Part shown: in pieces, positions 59,101-64,000 of the stretch
Layout: each line of letters begins with the position of its first letter
Position numbering within the stretch: position 1 is the first letter of the stretch
DNA from: Coturnix japonica
Lineage: Eukaryota; Chordata; Aves; Galliformes; Phasianidae
Direction of reading: 5' to 3'
Assembly: GCF_001577835.2 (NCBI RefSeq)
Contig: NC_029529.1
Location: forward strand, 10,737,380 to 10,801,379
Length of the DNA: 64,000 bases
Notes under the pieces: generated by a model
The model's input: only the letters and a program-made list of their open reading frames with translations
Database searches by the model: none
Told to the model about the DNA's origin: nothing
Made by a program: the position numbers and the translations under genes

Positions 59101-62100
59101 CAAAAAAAAGGTTTCTCCACCCCATACTGGGCTGCCTGCAGGTTCCCTTTCAAAGCCACATCATACAGCAGCATCTGAAAGAGATACCTGATAGAGAACC
59201 AGATGTCTTCTGCTGGAAAAAAAATAATAGGATTGTTTTTTTTTAAAGAAAACAACAAACCTAAAAGCTCTGAATTTGTTAATTATGTTGAGCAGGTGCA
59301 GGAGGTGATGGGAGGATGCTGCCTTGTTACTTTCTCAGCTGTATGGGAGCTGCAGGACTGCCTCCCAACCCAGTGAGTTTCAAATAAGCCAAGTGCAGGA
59401 GAAGTAAAACCATTGCTGAGATGCTCAATATTTGAGTGTAAAACGTTGTCTGAGTAGAGGGAAAATGCACTTTGCTTGAAGATATAAATGCACTCCTGTG
59501 CTAGGTGAGCTATTTCAGCCTGGCAGCCTGCAGGTGGGACTGGGAGATGTGGGGAGATGTGAAAGCAAGATATTGCTTATCCATAGCTCAGCAGCGCCTG
59601 TTCAGCCTCCCGGCTCCAAGGGAAGGACTCAGGCTGGGCTGTAGAGTAAAAATAGCTCAGCAGGCAGTCGGCAAAGTCGAAGCATCCGTCTCACTGTCGC
59701 TGGCTGTGCAAGCTGGCAGAGGATGTGCCTGCCGGTACCACGTCCCCCAAGCACCACCTAGTGGCTGTGCCACCTGAGGCTGCCCGGCACGGGCTGCAGG
59801 CAGCAGGGACCTGCATAGGGCACAGCCCTGGGCAGGAGTGGAGGCTGGTCCTCCTGGCTCCTCATGTTTGTGTGCAGCAGGCCCAGAAGTGCCAGGTGAG
59901 GGGCTGACTTGTGCCCAGTGCAGCTGCACTGAGCTCCTGGTTGTCTGGGGGGAGCCAACTTCCCAGAGCTTGGTGAAACAGATGAGCTGAGACAGGGCAC
60001 AGTGAGACAGTGCATCCCTCCCCTTCCCTTAGCCCACCCTGACCTCAGTCCTTGAGCAGAACAATGTGGGTACCAGCCCTAAAAGCCTCCAAAGTATCGA
60101 GTGTGTGGCTGTGTTATCATAACCTGCTCATAATCATTTAACTCAGCATTATGGGTTTAGGCTGCACATACTCTGTCTTGTTCCTAAACCAGCTGTGCAG
60201 AGATGGGGTTTTACAGGCTGCAGTGTTGTCACTGGAGATGAAAGGTGCTCCTGAAGGTTTTAAAAGCAGTCTGTGAGAAGTGGGCTGTCTCCTGTGGGAA
60301 TGGGTATCACGTCAGCCTGAGCTCCAGATCTGCAGAGTGACCTGCTGTCATCTGAGTCACTGTAACAGTGCTGCTGTGCTGTGGGATCAGCCTTGTTCCG
60401 AGGTGTTTGCACAACAGCCCGTTTCTGATCCCTGCCACATGGTGAGGCGGGTCTGAACAACTTCTGAAGTAGGTTCATATTGCAGAGAGAGGGGAATGTA
60501 AAGAGAAAACATTTGCAGTTCTCTGCCATGTTCCGCACCTGATTCATCTGCTGGGACTCGTTCTGTTGCATGCTTTTGCTCTGGGCAGCCCTGCTCTGCT
60601 CCTACCAGCTCTGAGCTCACCATGCTGCTCGGAGGGCTGGGCAGCAGCGTGGCCCCCTGGAGGAGCTGCTGGCAGAGGGCACAGCAGGCGCCCACATCTT
60701 CGGTGCTTTCAAAGGCTGCCATTGTCCTTGGCTGAGTTCTGAACCCCCAGGTGTGACGTGGGGAGGAAGTCTGTTATTTGCTTTCTCGCACTGTGGTTGG
60801 CAGCTGAGACTTTGAAGCTGAATAGCAAGTGATGGATGGGGACATCCGACAGGCAGAGCTGGTGGGAGGCAGTGTTTTCCAGCAGATGCACTTATCTGGC
60901 AGGGCAGAGATACCACACGCTGCAAATGATTCTCTGCTCCAAAGGAAGAAAAGAGAGCGGGATTAAAGCACTTGCATGGAATCCTACTTATGTAATTTTT
61001 AACAAATAAGAAGCCTGTTTTCCAATGAAGAAACTTCATAAATATTTGAGTTTATGTTGGAGCATAAAATCGTTTGTCAGCATCAAAACTGTGGCTGTCA
61101 GCACGGAGGAGTTTTATTCTTCCTGGCACAGCTGTAAGAGCCACTAACAGCAGCGTGTCCGAGGCTGCTGTGGGCCACGAGAGCAAGCAGGCAGTTACAG
61201 CCATTTCTTTATCTGCGTGGAGGGTTTGGCTGCAGTGTCAGTGGCTACAGGAAGGTGCCACAGCCTGGGGCAGGGCTCCAAAGAAGGGAACATCTCTCTA
61301 TGTTGAACATATTCACAACATGGCTGGCCAAAGCCAAGGGTGACCCATCCGTGTGTTGGTAACAGTCGTGCTGTGAGCAGGAAGACCCCACAGACTTCTT
61401 CTGCCACCTTGCTGTCATTATAATTGTCCTCTTGTTTCTTGCAGGAAGAAGAAGGCGAGGATGCAGATCTCTCTTCTGGTCCTTCAGTCCTCAGCCACAA
61501 GATGCCTTCCGCCCAACCTTTTCATCACTTTGCCCCTCGCTACTCCGAGATGGGCTGTGCTGGGATGCAGATGAGAGATGCACATGAAGAAAACCCAGAA
61601 AGCATCCTGGATGAACACGTGCAACGTGTGATGAAAACACCAGGCTGTCAGTCTCCAGGCCCCGGCCGCCATTCGCCCAAGCCACGGTCTCCAGAAAGTG
61701 GCCACTTAGGGAAGCTGTCAGGGACACTTGGAACGATTCCTCCAGGGCATGGCAAACACACAACGAAATCAGGAATGAAACTGGATGCAGCTAACTTATA
61801 CCACCATAAACATGTCTACCACCACATCCATCACCACAGCATGATGAAACCAAAAGAGCAAATTGAGGCCGAGGCCACTCAGAGAGTGCAGAACAGCTTT
61901 GCTTGGAATGTAGATTCACATAACTATGCAACAAAGTCAAGAAACTACTCTGAAAACTTGGGCATGGCCCCTGTCCCCATGGACTCTTTAGGCTACAGGT
62001 GAGTAGGGCAGCAGGGTGGCTGGGCCATATTTTCTTACAGGACGTGGCTTAAGGGCCTCCCACTGCGCTTCCTTTCAGAAATGAATATGCTTCCTAACAG

Positions 62101-64000
62101 CACTTAAAATCTCTGTGACCTGGTGATGAAATCCTCTAACCAGGATTTTTACTGGCCTTGGCTATAAAGTAGCACTTCTGCTCCTTAAAGCAGCAGAGGT
62201 GCTGGGGCTTCCCTGTGCTTTGGGAGGTGATAAAAGTAGGGCTGTGTCTCGGGATCTGGGTAACAGAAACCAGGTTCTTAAGCTGTTTATGAGAGAACAA
62301 AAAGGTTCATCTTTTTGCAAGGCCTGTTTTATTCACCAGAAGGTTTCCTTTCTCTTCCTGGCTAAGCAGTGGATGTTCTGGTGCTGCTGTGGCCTGCTAT
62401 CCCAAGGGGACATTCTCCCTGACAGGGGCTTCTTTAGATGCAGTTCAGGATTCAGCTGGCTTTCTGGGCTGCAGTGCACACTGCTCATGTTCAGTTTTGC
62501 AATGACCACCCAATTCCTCCATCTTCTATCTGTGTGCTGAATGGAGAGGGTGAAGCTCATTCTCTGCAGCAGCAGGTTTTGCTAGTCCTGTGTTTGCATT
62601 ACTGCAAAGGTGAGGCTCAGGGCTACCTTGAATAATGAATGCTGATTGTAAGTGTGGAGAAACTGCAGTGCAGAGCTCATTAGCTCCTTGAGGTGTGTTG
62701 TCTGGGAGCAGTGTACTGGGGGTAGGATATTTAGTGAAGACAGGCAGCCAGATCAATGTGTAGGAGCAACTTTATGGGGTGGGAGAAGGGAGGCAGAGCG
62801 CAGGGGCAGCTGAAGCAAACTGCTTTCCAGGTGGGGAAGAAGGGCCCCCACGTCTGCCCAGCTTCCATAGGAAAAGGGCTAAGATATGGCTGGGTTGGTT
62901 CTACAGAGCATGCCATGCTGGATCAACCCAGAGCCCCATCTAAGTACAGAGCTCCTCTCTAGCACTGTCTGCAACACATGCTTAAAGGAAATGTCAGAGG
63001 GTGCATTCAGAGCTGTCCTTTCTTTAGCACAAACTCCCAGTTCCTGATTCTCCCCAGGGTAGGAGCCTCGTAAGAGAAGAGTTCACATCTGAACAGTCTT
63101 GTTCTTTTTTCTGTCAGTGCTAATGAGCATACAGAAGTAAAGCAGGTGGGTGATCAGGATGCGGGGGTGGCCGGTAAAACTGCTGGCTATGGCAATGACA
63201 GGCCAGCACTGTGCAGCCCCATGAGCATGTAGGTGCCTGGCTGCACTGCTGGGCAAATGGGCAGCACGTTGCCAAGGAGGGATGGGATAATTGTAGTGAT
63301 GTGCTATAGCCATAAACATAGCCAGGGCCTTTCCATAACTGCCTGGTTTCAATCTAGCTGTAGTCTGATGGGACTGTATTACCCAGGTTGGTGACAGCCT
63401 GCAGAAGGCATTATAAATGTTTAAGTACAACATGAAGCCTCAGTTCAAGTGGTGGTGAGAAACAAGTGCTTGGCATGGCAGAACGGCAGGAGGGGGTTTG
63501 GGGTGCTAGTGAACCTGTAAGCAAGTGTGAGGATGGCACAGGAAGGGCTCTGAGTAAGAGCAGTGATCTGACACGGAGAGGCAGCCAATGGATTGCAGCA
63601 CCAGGCTGATCCTCGTGCTCTGAGCCTGTTAATCATGTTGGAGCAGAGAACTGAGGGTTGAACACAATCCTTTATGTGGCAGGAGATCTGCTGGGCTTTT
63701 TTGCTGCATTGCCGTGGCTTGTTTGCCAGATGCATTCCCTGTTTTGCATGTGGGACAGGGAGCCTGATGTGCCTCAGGCTAACCAACCTTGCCCTGAGCC
63801 TTAGCCATGGCACAGTTGGTTGAGCTGTAGTAGAACCAAGCAGACCCTGGCAGGGCTGAATGTGTCCAAGAGAGACGTGTCCATCCTCTGCCACTGTCTG
63901 TGGAGGTTTGGCTTAGGCAAAGCGCTAATGTCTCAAGCTTTGTTCTTGCAGTGGGAAAGCAAGTCTGCTCTCAAAAAGAAATATTAAGAAGACCGATTCA
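16301..64000 (+). CDS. AXIN1: AXIN1, scaffold of the beta-catenin destruction complex (coding exons 2-7, 3' end beyond window)
   Basis: Axin1 binds APC, GSK3, CK1 and beta-catenin in the cytoplasm so that beta-catenin is phosphorylated and degraded; it limits Wnt signalling. Coding segments are 16301-17178, 45050-45190, 50941-51037, 57431-57568, 61445-61998 and 63952-64000 (continuing), all GT-AG. Joined they keep one frame for 619 residues, against 862 in full-length human AXIN1. Domains in order: tankyrase-binding N terminus (about 20-30 and 61-79), RGS domain that binds APC SAMP repeats (about 88-211), GSK3-binding helix (about 383-402), beta-catenin-binding helix (about 464-482), His-rich linker (about 538-549). 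The DIX polymerisation domain lies outside the window. Introns 2 to 6 are about 27.9, 5.8, 6.4, 3.9 and 2.0 kb. The start matches the vertebrate MNIQ N terminus. Confidence 0.96.
22080..22370. promoter_or_regulatory. Candidate conserved non-coding element in AXIN1 intron 2
   Basis: AT-rich, non-repetitive sequence with closely packed homeodomain-type cores, for example CATTGGATTATTAGG, GTTAATCAGTC and TTAATTA at 22301-22307. No ORF or repeat family explains it. The texture is that of vertebrate developmental enhancers; only an alignment to other species would show conservation. Confidence 0.25.
22575..22622 (+). repeat. 20-base tandem repeat
   Basis: GGGCCTTGGGGGACCTTGTT is present twice exactly (22575-22594, 22595-22614) and is followed by a diverged partial copy. 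Confidence 0.9.
27104..27217 (+). mobile_element. CR1 LINE fragment with internal 28-base duplication
   Basis: GTTGTGCAGCCTGGACAGGA, GGGGAGACCTCACTGTGGCC and CAATACTTAAAGGGG match the conserved CR1 region shortly before its 3' end. The segment ACTTAAAGGGGTCTCC plus CATCCCACC (27166-27189) recurs at 27194-27217 with one change, a duplication arising after insertion. The normal continuation is lost or unrecognisable beyond 27217. Confidence 0.75.
27500..27545 (+). mobile_element. Possible CR1 3' tail
   Basis: GTCCTTGGAGGTCCCTTCCG followed by TTGTGTGATTCTGGTTCTT resembles the last 45 bases of CR1. It may be the far end of the fragment at 27104, separated by unrelated or decayed sequence. Confidence 0.5.
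28290..28500. promoter_or_regulatory. Candidate conserved non-coding element in AXIN1 intron 2
   Basis: An AT-rich block with TGTAATTGGC, TTCTTAATTGTTG, ATAATTACCC and ATCGATG cores, no repeat signature and no ORF. It is suggested by texture only. Confidence 0.25.
29366..29399 (+). repeat. TTG-type microsatellite
   Basis: Imperfect (TTG)n with a few extra T residues. Confidence 0.8.
30040..30545. promoter_or_regulatory. Candidate conserved non-coding element with two TCF/LEF cores
   Basis: AT-rich sequence with CTTTGATG (30090-30097) and ATCAAAG (30347-30353), both TCF/LEF-type cores, plus AT-rich homeodomain-like sites such as GCTTAATTTAGG. It is non-repetitive. Function and conservation are untested. 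Confidence 0.25.
35270..35590. promoter_or_regulatory. Candidate conserved non-coding element with AP-1 site and palindrome
   Basis: The block contains TGACTCA (35401-35407), a TTGATTAATTC site and the inverted repeat GATATT-AA-AATATC (35452-35465). It lacks ORFs and repeat matches. Confidence 0.25.
36067..36076 (+). repeat. G homopolymer of ten
   Basis: A run of ten G residues in intron 2, preceded by a short CAG/CAA run. Confidence 0.9.
40690..40792 (+). mobile_element. CR1 LINE 3' end fragment
   Basis: GGTTGGATGGTCTTAAAAGG, GTCCCTTCCAACCCAAACC and ATTCTGTGATTCTG form the standard CR1 3' end in sense orientation. Only about the last 100 bases are present, a strongly 5'-truncated copy. Confidence 0.85.
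41986..42300 (-). mobile_element. CR1 LINE 3' fragment, antisense to AXIN1
   Basis: Read on the minus strand, the block encodes a clear CR1 ORF2 C terminus ([20 protein letters not shown], then LEVFKRHVD and LRDMV). It ends toward 41986 with the degenerate TTGGAAAAGTCCTC-type 3' region and a decayed terminal repeat. About 310 bases long, 5'-truncated. It preserves the frame for 68 codons, so it is moderately young, but it is not autonomous. Confidence 0.9.
45050..45190 (+). CDS. AXIN1: AXIN1 coding exon 3
   Basis: The exon is 141 bases. The acceptor is TTTTTCTTCCAG at 45049 and the donor is gtaagt at 45191. The first base completes an Arg codon and the exon reads [20 protein letters not shown], then a Ser/Asp-rich stretch ending SLTDSS. 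The matching human segment begins [14 protein letters not shown]. It links the RGS domain to the GSK3-binding region and is rich in potential phosphorylation sites. It ends in phase 2 (AT, completed by A to Ile in the next exon). Confidence 0.95.
45638..45661 (+). repeat. G-rich tract, potential G-quadruplex
   Basis: GGGGTGGGGGGGTAGGGGG allows four stacked G runs with one- to two-base loops on the intron's sense strand. Confidence 0.6.
48934..48964 (+). repeat. TA microsatellite
   Basis: Imperfect (TA)n with AAA and TCTA interruptions in AXIN1 intron 3. Confidence 0.85.
49323..49390 (+). repeat. GAAA/A-rich polypurine tract
   Basis: About 68 bases almost wholly purine, built from GAAA and GAAAA units, with only isolated C residues. 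Confidence 0.85.
49600..49975. promoter_or_regulatory. Candidate regulatory element with RFX X-box
   Basis: Non-repetitive sequence carrying GTTGTTATAGCAAC (49698-49711), a well-formed RFX X-box, followed by GCAATTAGCCC and CATTAATCATAGG homeodomain-type sites. It has an enhancer-like texture within AXIN1 intron 3. Conservation could not be tested. Confidence 0.32.
50449..50692 (-). mobile_element. CR1 LINE 3' fragment, antisense
   Basis: It starts with ATCATAGAATCATTAAGGTG and continues AAAAGACCTCC, then GGTCCAACCCC. This is the reverse complement of the CR1 3' end, and CR1-like sequence continues to AACTTGAGGCCACCACCTCT. About 245 bases, 5'-truncated, inserted about 250 bases before AXIN1 coding exon 4. 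Confidence 0.9.
50941..51037 (+). CDS. AXIN1: AXIN1 coding exon 4
   Basis: 97 bases reading (I)[19 protein letters not shown], then [13 protein letters not shown], nearly identical to the human segment. The acceptor is TTTGTTCTGGCAG and the donor is gtaagt at 51038. It enters in phase 2 and leaves in phase 0. It lies just before the GSK3-binding region. Confidence 0.95.
52187..52203 (+). repeat. GTT microsatellite
   Basis: Five to six GTT units in AXIN1 intron 4. Confidence 0.85.
52400..53030. promoter_or_regulatory. Candidate conserved non-coding element with octamer site
   Basis: A 600-base AT-rich, repeat-free block with GGCTAATTAG, CTTATAAATTTATATATT, several CCAATTA/CCAATTAG cores and a perfect octamer ATGCAAAT (53010-53017) for POU factors. 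It is one of the densest homeodomain-type blocks in the window and a good candidate intronic enhancer, by texture only. Confidence 0.3.
56322..56358 (+). repeat. CCTTATTTCACC short tandem repeat
   Basis: Three imperfect, partly overlapping copies of CCTTATTTCACC. Confidence 0.75.
57431..57568 (+). CDS. AXIN1: AXIN1 coding exon 5: GSK3-binding helix
   Basis: 138 bases, 46 codons, phase 0 at both ends. It reads [20 protein letters not shown], then [20 protein letters not shown] and LKRVRA. The amphipathic helix [18 protein letters not shown] (about residues 383-400) is the GSK3-binding motif of axins, and the following Glu/Lys-rich helix is likely coiled. The acceptor is TTTTCCCTCCAG; the donor is the weaker gttagt at 57569. 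Confidence 0.96.
57569..61444 (+). other. AXIN1: AXIN1 intron 5 (3.9 kb)
   Basis: I see no gene, no clear repeat family and no strong regulatory signature here. Confidence 0.75.
61445..61998 (+). CDS. AXIN1: AXIN1 coding exon 6: beta-catenin-binding helix and His-rich linker
   Basis: 554 bases, entering in phase 0 and leaving after two bases of a Ser codon. It begins [19 protein letters not shown]. The segment [20 protein letters not shown] (about residues 464-483) is the beta-catenin-binding helix, essentially unchanged from human. Ser/Pro-rich sequence follows, then a His-rich patch [13 protein letters not shown] (about 537-549) and [20 protein letters not shown], the region used for PP2A contact in family literature. 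The acceptor is CTTGTTTCTTGCAG, the donor gtgagt at 61999. Confidence 0.96.
61999..63951 (+). other. AXIN1: AXIN1 intron 6 (2.0 kb)
   Basis: No gene. It contains one possible ancient interspersed repeat at 62905-63055; the rest is unremarkable. Confidence 0.75.
62905..63055 (+). mobile_element. Possible ancient CR1-type repeat fragment
   Basis: GCCATGCTGGATCAACCCAG, GCCCCATCTAAGTACAG, ACTGTCTGCAAC and ATGCTTAAAGGAAAT resemble an old amniote CR1-like repeat whose core reads GCTGGATCAGACCAAAGGTC. The match is from memory and diverged; the subfamily is not assigned. Confidence 0.4.
63952..64000 (+). CDS. AXIN1: AXIN1 coding exon 7 (start only, cut by window edge)
   Basis: After the acceptor TTGTTCTTGCAG (AG at 63950-63951), the exon completes a Ser codon and reads [17 protein letters not shown] to the window end. 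It corresponds to human SGKVGVACKRNAKKAES. The remaining exons, including the DIX domain, lie to the right. Confidence 0.93.

Noticed and set aside
1-64000. Bacterial-type features (operons, CRISPR arrays, insertion sequences), tRNA/rRNA genes, retroviral elements
   Set aside because: Introns, CpG islands and CR1 elements show vertebrate DNA. I saw no direct-repeat spacer arrays, tRNA cloverleaf with A and B boxes, or paired long terminal repeats.

Overview
The window is vertebrate nuclear DNA, almost certainly from a bird and most likely a galliform such as chicken. Three things support this: several 3'-terminal fragments of CR1 LINEs (the dominant avian retroposon), compact spliced genes with CpG-rich promoters, and predicted proteins that align without gaps to vertebrate MRPL28 and AXIN1 as I remember them. 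The species call is an inference; no database was searched.

Layout on the + strand. Positions 1-442 look like the 3' end of an upstream transcript: two AATAAA signals, then a C/G hairpin and a G-rich tract. By synteny with human 16p13.3 this would be PGAP6/TMEM8A, though no coding sequence is visible. MRPL28, a mitochondrial large-subunit ribosomal protein, follows with five coding exons (765-2640) and 252 codons. An 11 kb gap (about 2985-14090) holds no gene I can support. It does hold a CR1 scrap, short tandem duplications and, at 6650-8350, a block with promoter- or enhancer-like features, including CCAAT and TATA boxes ahead of a possible unannotated first exon.

The rest of the window is AXIN1. 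A CpG island and a non-coding first exon (donor at 14479) are followed by six coding exons: 16301-17178, 45050-45190, 50941-51037, 57431-57568, 61445-61998 and 63952 onward. They encode the first 619 residues: tankyrase-binding N terminus, RGS domain that binds APC, GSK3-binding helix, beta-catenin-binding helix and a His-rich linker. The C-terminal DIX domain lies beyond the window. Intron 2 alone is about 28 kb. The introns contain CR1 fragments, simple repeats and several AT-rich blocks that look like candidate conserved regulatory elements.

The two recognised genes are unrelated in function: mitochondrial translation and negative control of Wnt signalling. They are neighbours by conserved vertebrate gene order. 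No RNA gene, CRISPR array or intact mobile element was found, and I see no convincing new protein-coding system. The observations most worth checking are the candidate promoter and first exon at 6740-6980, the AXIN1 upstream reading frames, and the iterated GTGA splice donor of AXIN1 exon 1.
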